Source: Nitricoxidireducens sp046726235
Lineage (GTDB): Bacteria; Pseudomonadota; Gammaproteobacteria; Burkholderiales; Rhodocyclaceae
Length of the DNA stretch: 44,161 nt
Assembly (NCBI GenBank): GCA_046726235.1
Contig: JBKPAD010000018.1
Span: 1-44,161, forward strand
Direction of reading: 5' to 3'
The notes beneath the pieces were generated by a model. The model was given only the letters and a program-made list of their open reading frames with translations. It was not told the DNA's origin and ran no database searches. Shown piece after piece: positions 31,060 through 39,580 of the stretch. Made by a program: the position numbers and the translations under genes. The stretch's first letter is position 1; every line of letters begins with the position of its first letter.

Positions 31060-31165
31060 GTGGCGGCGGCACGGTATTCCGTCCCCGCTCCCGCTGCTGG
31101 GAAGCGCAGATATCGCGGGGCCGGAACACCGCACCACCGCTTGGTGACTTGGGCACGGGTTTGCG
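31060..31165 (+). repeat. Palindromic repeat element, copy 1
   Basis: The first 85 bases match the reverse complement of 31775-31859 at 84 positions, and weaker similarity continues for another 20 bases. The element is itself palindromic: 31065-31088 can pair with 31115-31138 (19 of 24 positions). No protein is apparent in it. It starts 25 bases after the HDOD stop. It looks like a REP/MITE-like dispersed element; other genomic copies would be expected. Confidence 0.8.
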
Positions 31166-31213
31166 CAAAGCCGTGAGAAGCAGGTCCCACGGCCTTGTTG
31201 TCTTCTTACGCCG

Positions 31214-31567
31214 CTACTTGCCCCGATCCCCGTCGTCGCAGATCCGAGGTGACAGCGGTCTTCTCGCATACATGACTAGAAGCCACATATAGACTGCTGC
31301 AAAGACAGTGACGAGCGCTGCTTCAGTCAAGCTTTCCATGAGCATAAATGGCGCAGCAGCTATGAGGGCGGCGACAACTAACGCCACCTTGAGAAGACGC
31401 CGATTCCCGTGAATTACGGCGTAAGCAACTAGAGCATGGAAGATGACGGCTATCGATAGCCCTGCGAAATGCTCGGGACGGAGTTCGGGTACGCGTCTTG
31501 AAAAATCAGAGAAGACAAGAAGAAGCGAGAGTGCAACCCCGATGGCTACGCCGACCAGCTTCTTCAT
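31214..31567 (-). CDS. Small membrane protein of unknown function between inverted repeats
   Basis: This 117-residue protein has four likely membrane helices (KLVGVAIGVALSLLLVFSD; FAGLSIAVIFHALVAYAV; LLKVALVVAALIAAAPFML; ALVTVFAAVYMWLLVMYA) and a charged tail. I do not recognise a family. Its base composition is markedly less GC-rich than the rest of the window, and it sits between two inverted copies of a palindromic element, both of which suggest recent acquisition. No ribosome site is strong. It could be passenger DNA with no role or a small immunity/transport protein. Confidence 0.65.
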   Translation of the reverse strand: MKKLVGVAIGVALSLLLVFSDFSRRVPELRPEHFAGLSIAVIFHALVAYAVIHGNRRLLKVALVVAALIAAAPFMLMESLTEAALVTVFAAVYMWLLVMYARRPLSPRICDDGDRGK

Positions 31568-31774
31568 GCGTCACTCGATCTGCTTGGATCAATCAGGCCG
31601 GTAGTCATGGCGCGCCCCGGGCAAGCGCTGTGAGCATGACCGCTCATTTGCCCATGGTTCCGCAACTTCATCGGCCTTCTCCCTTGTTTCATCGCCCACA
31701 ACGATATTGTCATGTCGGCTTTCGGTCAAGGCGATGCCGTCGCGCTCGGGGTTCGCAAACCCGCGCTCACACTG

Positions 31775-31859
31775 CCAAGCGGTGGCGCGGTGTTCCGGCC
31801 CCGCGATATCTGCGCTTCCCAGCAGCGGGAGCGGGGACGGAATACCGTGCCGCCGCCAC
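31775..31859 (-). repeat. Palindromic repeat element, copy 2 (inverted)
   Basis: This is the inverted copy of 31060-31144, with one substitution in 85 bases that improves its own hairpin to 20 of 24 pairs. It lies in a 317-base stretch (31568-31884) without a gene, 25 bases from the end of hoxW. The rest of that stretch, 31568-31774, shows nothing I can name. Confidence 0.8.
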
Positions 31860-31884
31860 TACAGGCGGCAGCACGCAAAGGACT

Positions 31885-32328
31885 CTACTGACGAACGATC
31901 CAGTCGCGCGCCCAATCGACCGCGGCAGCGAGACGTTCCATCGCCGCCGCGCTCGGCGGCTCGCCGAGTTCGAAGGTCTCCGCCCTTATCGCCAGCAGCC
32001 AGGTCGGCGGCGGGTCGTCGTCTTCTAAGTCGCGATACACCTGCAGCACGGACTGCGGCGTCATGGCATGGGTGGTGAAGCTGTCGTCCTTCTCCGCCTC
32101 GATGCGCTCGGCGGAAAACGGAGCCGGGGCATCGACGCTGGCGTCGACGAACAAAATGCGTTGCCGGCCCTGCAGGTCGAGCGCGTGCTCGACCTGCAGC
32201 TGGAAATCGGTCAGACATTCGACGCCGGGGAGATCGAGCGCCTCGATGCGCTCGACGAACAGCGGGCCGAGCGCGTCGTCGCCGCGGCTGGGGTTGCCCC
32301 AGCCGAAGATCAGGATCGGCGCCTTCAC
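31885..32328 (-). CDS. hoxW: Hydrogenase maturation endopeptidase HoxW
   Basis: This 147-residue nickel-dependent protease removes the C-terminal peptide of the hydrogenase large subunit once nickel is inserted. LIFGWGNPSRGDDALG carries the first metal-binding acidic residue region, DFQLQVEHALDL the second acidic residue, and TTHAMTP the His ligand. It begins with a GTG that overlaps the hoxH stop, so it is translated with its own substrate. No separate set of hyp maturation genes is present in the window. Confidence 0.93.
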   Translation of the reverse strand: MKAPILIFGWGNPSRGDDALGPLFVERIEALDLPGVECLTDFQLQVEHALDLQGRQRILFVDASVDAPAPFSAERIEAEKDDSFTTHAMTPQSVLQVYRDLEDDDPPPTWLLAIRAETFELGEPPSAAAMERLAAAVDWARDWIVRQ

Positions 32329-33809
32329 TCGGCCGTGCAGATGCCGCGTGCGTCCTTCTGCATGCGGCTCAGTTGCGTGCCTTCGGCGTCGAGCAGCTCG
32401 ACTTCGAGCGGCATCTGGCCGAGCGCGTGCGTGGCGCAGGAGAGGCAGGGATCGAAGCAGCGGATGGCGACCTCGATGTGGTTGAGCAGGCCCTCGGTGA
32501 CTTCCTTGCCGTCGAGGTACTGCCTGGCCACCTGGCGGATCGACTCGTTCATCGCCTGGTTGTTGTGCGTCGTCGACACGATCAGGTTGGCGCGCACCAC
32601 GAGGTCGTCTTCGCCGACGCGGTAGTGGTGGATCAGCGTGCCGCGCGGCGCCTCGATGACGCCGACGCCGCGTTCCTGGCGCTGGCCGGTGGCCATGAGG
32701 TCGCTGCCGGTGATGTCGTCGTCGTGCAGCAGTTCCTTGATCGTCTCGGCGGCGTGCAGCATCTCGATCATGCGCGCCCAGTGGTAGCCGAGCGTGGAGC
32801 CGGCGGGGCGGCCGGCGTCATAGGCGAGGAATTCCTTGCGCTCGGCGTCGGCCAGCGGCGTCGGGATGAAGTCGCAGTTGGAGACGCGCGTCAGCGGGCC
32901 GACGCGATACCAGCCGTCGTCCGGGCCGAGGTGCTTCATGAACGGGAACTTCATGTAGGACCAGGGCTTCACGTCCTCGCCGATCTTCTCCCAGTAGTGG
33001 CCGTAGTCGAACTGGTCGAAGATGATGTCGCCGGACTTGTCGCGTGCGCGCAGGCCGCCGTGGTAGAGGTCCATGGCGCCGTCGGCGCGCACCAGGCTCA
33101 TGCCGTGGGCGTCGAAGCGGCCGAAGGCGTTGTACTCGGCGAGGTTCTTCTCGAACAGGCCCTTGATGATGCCCACCGCCTCGCGGCTCCAGGCGATCAT
33201 CTGGTAGATGTCCTTCTGCAGCAGGTCGCGCTCGTCGGCGGTGAGCGACTTGTTCACGCCGCCCGGCACCGAGCCCGTGCCGTGCACGCGCTTGCCGGCC
33301 GTGAGGCGGATCACTTCCTGGCCGTACTTGCGCAGCAGCACGCCCTTCTTCGCCACTTCCGGCGCGGCGGCGATGACGCCGACCACGTTGCGCGTCGCGA
33401 CGTCCGAGCCGAAGCCGAACAGCAGGTCGGGCGAGGAGAGGTGGAAGAAGTGCAGCGCGTGCGACTGCAGTATCTGGCCGTAGTGCATCAGGCGGCGGAT
33501 CTTCTCGGCGGTCGGCGTCAGCTTGACGCCGAGCATCATGTCGAGCGCCTTCGAGGCGGCGAGATGGTGCGAGACCGGGCAGATGCCGCACAGGCGCTGC
33601 ACCATGACCGGCACTTCCCAGTACGGGCGGCCCTGGATGAAGCGCTCGAAGCCGCGGAATTCGACGATGTGCAGGCGCACCTGGTGCACCTTGTTGTCGT
33701 CGTCCAGCAGGATCGTTACCTTGCCGTGCCCCTCGACGCGCGAGACGGGTTCGATGGCCACGCGGCGCAGCGCTTCGGCGTTGGTGGCGGTTTCAAGTTC
33801 GAATGCCAT
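32325..33809 (-). CDS. hoxH: NAD-reducing [NiFe] hydrogenase large subunit HoxH
   Basis: This 494-residue catalytic subunit holds the NiFe(CN)2CO site. RLCGICPVSHH at about 60 and DPCLSCATHALGQ near the C-terminus supply the four cysteine ligands. HoxW should cut after the His of CATH, removing the 33-residue tail that starts ALGQMPLEVE. FERFIQGRPYWEVP and the YHGGLRA segments fit the bidirectional (group 3d) class. AGAGGTAG precedes the ATG. It follows hoxY by 11 bases. Confidence 0.97.
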   Translation of the reverse strand: MAFELETATNAEALRRVAIEPVSRVEGHGKVTILLDDDNKVHQVRLHIVEFRGFERFIQGRPYWEVPVMVQRLCGICPVSHHLAASKALDMMLGVKLTPTAEKIRRLMHYGQILQSHALHFFHLSSPDLLFGFGSDVATRNVVGVIAAAPEVAKKGVLLRKYGQEVIRLTAGKRVHGTGSVPGGVNKSLTADERDLLQKDIYQMIAWSREAVGIIKGLFEKNLAEYNAFGRFDAHGMSLVRADGAMDLYHGGLRARDKSGDIIFDQFDYGHYWEKIGEDVKPWSYMKFPFMKHLGPDDGWYRVGPLTRVSNCDFIPTPLADAERKEFLAYDAGRPAGSTLGYHWARMIEMLHAAETIKELLHDDDITGSDLMATGQRQERGVGVIEAPRGTLIHHYRVGEDDLVVRANLIVSTTHNNQAMNESIRQVARQYLDGKEVTEGLLNHIEVAIRCFDPCLSCATHALGQMPLEVELLDAEGTQLSRMQKDARGICTAE

Positions 33810-33820
33810 GTGCTACCTCT

Positions 33821-34372
33821 TCAGTCGTAGCGCAGCAGGCCGTAGCCGAGATGCGGCGTGCGGCCTGCGATGAGGTCGGTCAGGAACTTCCAGATGGCGT
33901 CGCCGGAAGGCGGGCAGCCGGGCAGGAAGTAATCGACCTTCACGACCTCGTGGATCGGATGGACCTTGTCGAGCGGCAGCGGCAGCTCGGGATCGTTCGG
34001 GATGCCGCCGTGGCTGATGCCGGGCTCGGTCTGGTAGACCTCCTCGAGGATGTCGCGCAGGTCGAGGCTGTTGCGCTGTGCCGGCAGGCCGCCGTTCACG
34101 GAGCAGGCCCCGATGGCGATCAGCGTCTTGCAGTTGGCGCGGAACTCGCGCAGCACGTGCACGTTCTCCGCGTTGCAGACGCCGCCTTCGATGATGCCCA
34201 CGTCGCAGGGGCCGCAGTGCTTGATGTCGGTGATCGGCGAGCGGTCGAACTCGACGACTTCGATGAGGTCGAGGATGCGCTCGTCGATGTCGAGGATCGA
34301 CATGTGGCAGCCGAAGCAGCCGGCGAGCGACGTCGTGGCGACGCGCAGCTTGGGTTTGGTGGCGGTCGTCAT
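33821..34372 (-). CDS. hoxY: NAD-reducing hydrogenase small subunit HoxY
   Basis: This 183-residue subunit carries the proximal iron-sulphur cluster: LAGCFGCHMS gives two cysteines, IGACSVNGGLPAQRN and LPGCPPSGDAIW the others. It lacks a Tat signal and the second cluster domain of membrane-bound uptake hydrogenases, as expected for the soluble NAD-linked type. It takes electrons from HoxH to the diaphorase part HoxFU. Its ATG lies one base after the hoxU stop. Confidence 0.97.
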   Translation of the reverse strand: MTTATKPKLRVATTSLAGCFGCHMSILDIDERILDLIEVVEFDRSPITDIKHCGPCDVGIIEGGVCNAENVHVLREFRANCKTLIAIGACSVNGGLPAQRNSLDLRDILEEVYQTEPGISHGGIPNDPELPLPLDKVHPIHEVVKVDYFLPGCPPSGDAIWKFLTDLIAGRTPHLGYGLLRYD

Positions 34373-34373
34373 C

Positions 34374-35114
34374 TCAGGCCTCTCGCAGCGTATGGCCGGG
34401 CGATTCGATCTGCTCGCTGATCGGCTTGATGTCGAAAATGCGCTTGCCTATCGGCACGTCGAAGCCGCGGCGCTTGTGCAGGATCACGCCGACCGGGCAG
34501 ACGTGCGCCGCCTTGTCGGTGGCGGCGAAATCGGTGTCGGCGAGCTTGCCGCTCTCGCTGTTCACGATCAGGTGCTTGGTGATGCCGCGGCCGGAGAGCG
34601 CGAACACGTTCTTGCGGTCGACTTCGCCGCTGGCGCGCACGCAGAGCTCGCACAGGATGCAGCGGTTGAAGTCGAGCAGCACCTCGGGGTGCGAGGCGTC
34701 GACCGGCCGCGTCGGGAAGATCTGCGGGAAGTGCGGCGACATCACGCCGAGATCGTAGGCGAGGCCCTGCAGCATGCAGCGGCCGCTCTTCTCGCACGAG
34801 GGGCAGAAGTGGTTGCCTTCGACCAGCAGCATCTGCACCAGCGTGCGGCGCTTGTCCTGGATCTCCGGAATCTCGCTCTCGACGTTGAGGCCCGCTTGCG
34901 CCTGCGTGGTGCAGGAAGCCATTGGCCGGCCGTTCACCTTCACGGTGCACAGCTTGCAGGAGCCGTGCGGCTTGAACTCCGGGTGATAGCAGAGATGCGG
35001 GATGTAATGCCCGGCGGCCAGCGCCGCCTGGATCACGGTCTGGCCCGGCAGGAAGGGCACGTCCTCGCCGTCGAGCTGGAAGGTCGGCGCGTTGTGCGTG
35101 GCGTCGGTAGTCAT
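34374..35114 (-). CDS. hoxU: NAD-reducing hydrogenase diaphorase subunit HoxU
   Basis: This 246-residue protein resembles the N-terminal part of NuoG. CYHPEFKPHGSCKLCTVKV and the later C bind a 2Fe-2S cluster; HFCPSCEKSGRC is the His-Cys-ligated 4Fe-4S site; CILCELC and CPVGVIL form a ferredoxin-type cluster. The last conventional cluster of the family, usually with eight cysteines, is represented only in part. Its ATG overlaps the hoxF stop by four bases. Confidence 0.96.
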   Translation of the reverse strand: MTTDATHNAPTFQLDGEDVPFLPGQTVIQAALAAGHYIPHLCYHPEFKPHGSCKLCTVKVNGRPMASCTTQAQAGLNVESEIPEIQDKRRTLVQMLLVEGNHFCPSCEKSGRCMLQGLAYDLGVMSPHFPQIFPTRPVDASHPEVLLDFNRCILCELCVRASGEVDRKNVFALSGRGITKHLIVNSESGKLADTDFAATDKAAHVCPVGVILHKRRGFDVPIGKRIFDIKPISEQIESPGHTLREA

Positions 35115-37000
35115 GACTTGTCCTCCATCGCGGTCGCAAGGTGCGCCGCGGCGTCGTCGCGTCCCGTCATCTGGCGCGCCCGCGCCAGCGCGTGGTCGAG
35201 GTCGAAGGCGGGCTCGAAGGCCAGCGATTTCAGGCGCCGCTCGTAGGCGGGCTTGAACTTCTGCAGCGTGTCGAACATGGGATTGCAGGCGGTGTGGCCG
35301 AGGCCGCAATGGCTGGCCGTCTGCAGCAGGTGGTTGAGCTTGAAGATCTCGTCGATGTCGTACTCGCTGCCGCGGCCGGCGGCGATCTTGTCCATGCAGT
35401 TCTTGAGCAGCGTCGTGCCGACGCGGCAGGGGGTGCAGAAGCCGCAGCTTTCGTGGGCGAAGAAGTGCGAGAAGTTGCGCGCCACCTCGAACATGTCGCG
35501 GCTCGAATCAAACACCATGAAGGCGCCGGCGGTGGCGAGGTCCTCGAAGCCGATGCGGCGCTCGAGTTCGTCGGCCGAGACGCAGACGCCGGAGGGGCCG
35601 GAGACCTGCACCGCCTGCACGTCCCTGGCGCCGCAGTCGGCGAGTACCTGCGACAGGCGCACGCCGAACGGATACTCGTAGATGCCGGGGCGCTCGCAGT
35701 CGCCGGAGACCGACAGCACCTTGGTGCCGGCGGACTTCTCGGTGCCGATGGCGCGGAACCAGTCGCCGCCCTTCCAGGCGATCAGCGCGGCGGACGCCAG
35801 CGTCTCGACGTTGTTCACCGTCGTCGGCTGGTTCAGGTAGCCGTGGGTGACGGGGAAGGGCGGGCGGTTGCGCGGCACGCCGCGCTTGCCTTCGAGCGAT
35901 TCGATCAGCGCCGATTCCTCGCCGCAGACGTAGGCGCCGGCGCCCAGATGGATCTCGATGTCGAAGTCGAAGCCCGGCTGGGAAAGGATGTTGTGGCCCA
36001 GCAGGTGCGCGGCGCGGCGACGCGCCAGCACGGCTTCGAGATGGTCGAGCAGGTAGCGGTATTCGCCGCGCAGGTAGAGTAGGCCGCGGCGTGCGCCGAC
36101 GACGTAGCCGGCGACGGTCATGCCCTCGAAGACGAGGTCGGCCTGTTCGGTCAGCAGCACGCGGTCCTTGAAGGTGCCGGGCTCGCCCTCGTCGGCGTTG
36201 CAGACGACGTAGCGCGCGGCGTCGGGGCCGCTGCCGGAGGCGTTGCGGCAGGCCTCCCACTTGAGGCCGGTGGTGAAGCCGGCGCCGCCGCGTCCGCGCA
36301 GGTTGGCTCGCTTGATTTCCTCGAGCGTGAGTTGCGGGCCGGGGGCGACCGTCGCGGCCGACTCGCGCCAGGAGCGCGCGTTCGAGGCGGCCTCGACGAC
36401 CGGCGCGCTGCCGCGGGCGATGCAGGCGCGCAGCGCGTCGCCGGGCTGGAGTTCGTTGCCGAGCAGGACGTCGCGGCGGCGGATGTTGCTGTCGACGTGG
36501 AAGAACTCGGCCGGCCACTGGTCGACCGGCACTTCCTTGCGGATCAGTTCGCACATCTGCTCGACGCGCGCCGGCGTCATGCGCGTGACGGCACGGTAAT
36601 TGACCAGCACCGCCGGCCCCTGGTCGCACATGCCGGTGCAGGAGGTGGTGTCGACGCTGACGAGGCCGTCTTCGGAGACGTGGCCGGGCTCGAGCCAGAG
36701 GTGCCGGCACATGTCGAGCATCAGGTCCTGGTTGCCGAGCATGCGGTCGGTGATGTTGTCGCTCCACAGCACGCGGTAGCGGCCGCGCGGCTCGGTGTGG
36801 AAGAAGGCGTAGAAGCCGGCGACGCCGGTGACGCGGGCCAGCGGCAGGTCGAGACCGCGCGCGAGTTCGGCGAGCGTGGCGGGTGACAGCCACCCGAGCG
36901 CTTCCTGGGTTTCGCGCAGGATCTGCACCAGGCGGGTGGGGTTGTGGCGGTGGCGCGCCAGGATTGCGGCGGGCGCGTCGGGAGCGGCGGTGGGGGGCAC
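35111..37000 (-). CDS. hoxF: NAD-reducing hydrogenase diaphorase subunit HoxF with fused HoxE-like domain
   Basis: This 629-residue protein has a NuoE/HoxE-like 2Fe-2S domain at residues 1-150 (ARVTGVAGFYAFFHTEP, then DTTSCTGMCDQGPA) followed by the NuoF-like part with FMN-binding RGRGGAGFTTGLKWEAC, NADH-binding GEESALIESLEGKRG and the 4Fe-4S motif ESCGFCTPCRVG. Thus no separate hoxE is needed, as in Ralstonia-type soluble hydrogenase. The GTG start is fixed by an excellent ribosome site, GGAGGT, seven bases upstream; the ORF continues upstream by 18 codons without one. It is the first gene of hoxFUYHW. Confidence 0.96.
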   Translation of the reverse strand: MPPTAAPDAPAAILARHRHNPTRLVQILRETQEALGWLSPATLAELARGLDLPLARVTGVAGFYAFFHTEPRGRYRVLWSDNITDRMLGNQDLMLDMCRHLWLEPGHVSEDGLVSVDTTSCTGMCDQGPAVLVNYRAVTRMTPARVEQMCELIRKEVPVDQWPAEFFHVDSNIRRRDVLLGNELQPGDALRACIARGSAPVVEAASNARSWRESAATVAPGPQLTLEEIKRANLRGRGGAGFTTGLKWEACRNASGSGPDAARYVVCNADEGEPGTFKDRVLLTEQADLVFEGMTVAGYVVGARRGLLYLRGEYRYLLDHLEAVLARRRAAHLLGHNILSQPGFDFDIEIHLGAGAYVCGEESALIESLEGKRGVPRNRPPFPVTHGYLNQPTTVNNVETLASAALIAWKGGDWFRAIGTEKSAGTKVLSVSGDCERPGIYEYPFGVRLSQVLADCGARDVQAVQVSGPSGVCVSADELERRIGFEDLATAGAFMVFDSSRDMFEVARNFSHFFAHESCGFCTPCRVGTTLLKNCMDKIAAGRGSEYDIDEIFKLNHLLQTASHCGLGHTACNPMFDTLQKFKPAYERRLKSLAFEPAFDLDHALARARQMTGRDDAAAHLATAMEDKS

Positions 37001-37126
37001 TGGGACCTCCGTGGCTAAACGGCAGACGCGCAGGTTAACACGGGCCTGTGACACAAATGTTGCGCTGCGTCAGAAATTAAGGCCCACCTTAGATGCCAGT
37101 TTCGGGTGCCGCTTCGCCCCTTGCGG

Positions 37127-38212
37127 TCAGGCGCCGTAGGCGATGATTTCCTGGGGAATGCGGTCGAGCGGGGTGACCTTGTCGACGCCGCCGAGGCGGA
37201 TCGCCTCCTTGGGCATGCCGAACACGACGCAGGTCGATTCGTCCTCGGCCACCGTCTGCGCGCCGGCGTCGTGCATTTCCTTCATGCCGCGCGCGCCGTC
37301 GTCGCCCATGCCCGTCATGATGATGCCGAGCGCGTTCTTGCCGGCCACCTGCGCCACCGACCGGAACAGCACGTCCACCGACGGCTTGTGCCGGTTGACC
37401 AGCGGGCCGTCGGCGACCTCGACGTAATACTGCGCGCCGCTGCGCTTGAGCATCATGTGGCGCCCGCCGGGCGCGATCAGGGCGCGGCCGGGAATGACCC
37501 GGTCGCCGTTCTGCGCCTCGCGCACTTCGAGCTGGCACAGGCCGTTGAGGCGGTCGGCGAAGAGGGCCGTGAACTTCTCCGGCATGTGCTGGACGATGAC
37601 GATGCCGGGGCAGACCGCGGGCAGCCGCGTCAGCACGGCTTCGAGCGCCTGGGTGCCGCCGGTCGACGTGCCGATGGCGACCAGGCGGTCGGTCGTGCCG
37701 TACATCGAGGCGCCGGAATGCTGGCTCGACAGCATGGCGTCGGCGCTGAGCTTCGGGGTCGGCATCGCGGCAGCGGGCGTGCCCGTCATGCGCCGCACCG
37801 CGCCCATGTTGGCGCGCGCGGCGCTCTTGATCGCCGTGACGATGTCGTTGGCCGAATCCTGCAGGAAGGACTTCACGCCGAGCTTCGGCTTGGTGATGAT
37901 GGTGAAGGCGCCCGCGGCGAGCGCCTCCATGGTCACCTGCGCGCCCTTTTCGGCCAGCGAGGAGCAGATGATCACCGGCGTCGGATGCTCGGCCATGATC
38001 TTCTTGAGGAAAGTCAGGCCGTCCATGCGCGGCATCTCGATGTCGACCACCAGCACGTCCGGCCAGAGCGTCTTCATCTTCTCGATCGCGAACAGCGGAT
38101 CCTGCGCCGTGGCGATCACCTCGATGCCGGGGTCGGCGGCGACCGCCTGCGTCACGGCCTGGCGCACCAGCGCCGAGTCGTCGACGATCATCACTTTGAT
38201 CTTGTCACCCAA
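37127..38212 (-). CDS. cheB: Protein-glutamate methylesterase/deamidase CheB
   Basis: This 361-residue response regulator demethylates chemoreceptors. The receiver domain has Asp57 in VVDIEMPRMDG; the methylesterase domain has catalytic Ser in IGTSTGG, His in VQHMPEKF and Asp in MGDDGARG. The start is a TTG, with AAGGA upstream, overlapping the cheD stop by eight bases. Order is cheR-cheD-cheB with overlapping ends throughout, one operon. hoxF begins 127 bases beyond its stop on the same strand. Confidence 0.96.
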   Translation of the reverse strand: MGDKIKVMIVDDSALVRQAVTQAVAADPGIEVIATAQDPLFAIEKMKTLWPDVLVVDIEMPRMDGLTFLKKIMAEHPTPVIICSSLAEKGAQVTMEALAAGAFTIITKPKLGVKSFLQDSANDIVTAIKSAARANMGAVRRMTGTPAAAMPTPKLSADAMLSSQHSGASMYGTTDRLVAIGTSTGGTQALEAVLTRLPAVCPGIVIVQHMPEKFTALFADRLNGLCQLEVREAQNGDRVIPGRALIAPGGRHMMLKRSGAQYYVEVADGPLVNRHKPSVDVLFRSVAQVAGKNALGIIMTGMGDDGARGMKEMHDAGAQTVAEDESTCVVFGMPKEAIRLGGVDKVTPLDRIPQEIIAYGA

Positions 38213-38699
38213 TTGCGGCTTCCTTGACAGGGGCGAGGTTGGAGAACGCGAGCCAGACGTGGCCGCTCGCGAGATCGAATACCAGCTTGCGGTGGCCCGA
38301 GCCGCCGACGTGCTCGACGGCCGGCGCCAGGCTGCGCCGGGCGAGTTCGACGCGCACCGCGGCCACGTTCTTGCCGCCGATGTCGAGGGCGCGGGCTTGG
38401 CCCGTGAACATGTTGCCTCCGCCGAACAGCTTGACGACGTAGTCCCGGGCCGGCGTGTGCAGGCGCTCCAGCGCCTGGTCGAACATCAGGAAGGCGTCGT
38501 CGGCATAGTGGCCGTCGAGTTCGCCGTCGACCGGGCGCAGCGGCCGGCGCGGCAACTGGATATGGCACATGCCGCCGACGTGCAGGCGCGGGTGCCAGTA
38601 GGTCACGGTGACGCAGGAGCCGAGCAGCGTCTTGAGGCGCAGCGGCGCCGCGCCGAAATGGAAGTCGCCGGGTTCGAGGAAGATTTCGGGCTGGCTCAC
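38205..38699 (-). CDS. cheD: Chemoreceptor glutamine deamidase CheD (copy 3)
   Basis: This is a 164-residue CheD. KTLLGSCVTVTYW holds the catalytic Thr and Cys, VGGMCHIQLP the His, KLFGGGNMF follows. It is the shortest and most diverged of the three CheD proteins and ends in KEAAIG without the IELF tail of the other two. The GTG start overlaps the cheR stop by four bases; its own stop overlaps cheB by eight. This is the copy expected to serve the local receptors. Confidence 0.94.
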   Translation of the reverse strand: MSQPEIFLEPGDFHFGAAPLRLKTLLGSCVTVTYWHPRLHVGGMCHIQLPRRPLRPVDGELDGHYADDAFLMFDQALERLHTPARDYVVKLFGGGNMFTGQARALDIGGKNVAAVRVELARRSLAPAVEHVGGSGHRKLVFDLASGHVWLAFSNLAPVKEAAIG

Positions 38700-39511
38700 G
38701 ACAGGCGGTAGATCGTCGGTTGCACGGGCGTCAGGCGCTCGGTGAGGCCGTTGAGCGATTCCGAATGCCCGACGATGAACCAGCCGCCGGGGTGCAGCTG
38801 GTTGATCAGGCGGTCGACGACCTGGCGCTTGGTCTCGGCGTCGAAATAGATCATCACGTTGCGCAGGAAGATGACGTGGAACTTGCCCACGGTTCCCGGC
38901 AGCGGCTGGTTGAGGTTCACCGGCATGAAGCGGGTGTGGCGCCGCAGCTCGGGCGCGATGAGAAAGGTGCCCTCGTGCTGGCGCACGCCCTTGAGGCAGT
39001 ACTTGCGCATGTATTCCGGCGGCAGGCCGCGCGCGCGCTCCATCGGGTAGTGGCCGCTCTGCGCCAGCGCCAGCACCTGGGTGTTGATGTCCGAGCCCAT
39101 CACCGACCACTGGCCGTTCACGCCCAGCGCGTCGGCCAGCACCATGCAGATGGTGTAGATCTCCTCGCCCGTGGACGAGGCGGCGCTCCAGACGTCGAGC
39201 GACTTGCCGGCCGGATGCTTGGCGGCGATGTGGTCGGCGAGGAAGTCGAAGTGCTTTTCCTCGCGGAAGAAGTAGGTCTCGTTGGTCGTCAGCAACTCGA
39301 CCATCATCTGCAGCTCGGCCGGGTCGCGCCCGCTGGAGATGAGCTTGAAGTACTCGGAATAGGTCTCCAGGCCATGCGCCTTGAGACGCTTGCCGAGGCG
39401 GCCGACGAGAAGGACTTTCTTCGAGTCGGCGAGGCTGATGCCGGCGATCTTGTAGATCAGTCGCTGGAACTGGGCGAACTCGGCATCGGTGATCGAAACG
39501 GTTGCATCCAC
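38696..39511 (-). CDS. cheR: Chemoreceptor methyltransferase CheR
   Basis: This 271-residue enzyme methylates glutamates of chemoreceptors with S-adenosylmethionine. TTNETYFFREEKHFDFL, SAASSTGEEIYTICMVL (SAM-binding) and VIFLRNVMIYFD are the usual motifs. Many CheR proteins bind an aromatic tether at the receptor C-terminus, and the neighbouring receptors end in DFERF. The start is GTG (MDATVSITD). It diverges from the OprB-like gene at 39581. Confidence 0.96.
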   Translation of the reverse strand: MDATVSITDAEFAQFQRLIYKIAGISLADSKKVLLVGRLGKRLKAHGLETYSEYFKLISSGRDPAELQMMVELLTTNETYFFREEKHFDFLADHIAAKHPAGKSLDVWSAASSTGEEIYTICMVLADALGVNGQWSVMGSDINTQVLALAQSGHYPMERARGLPPEYMRKYCLKGVRQHEGTFLIAPELRRHTRFMPVNLNQPLPGTVGKFHVIFLRNVMIYFDAETKRQVVDRLINQLHPGGWFIVGHSESLNGLTERLTPVQPTIYRLS

Positions 39512-39580
39512 GATGGGGGCAGGATCCGGAAATTGGCTTATTCTACCGGTCGGCCATGACTATGCCGATGGAGAATCCTG

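Noticed and set aside
37010..37126. Sigma-54 promoter before hoxF
   Set aside because: Some hox operons use one. The best minus-strand match, TGGCAT-N5-GTGGG, lacks the GC of the -12 element. TGTGACACA nearby is a palindrome but fits no site I know with confidence.
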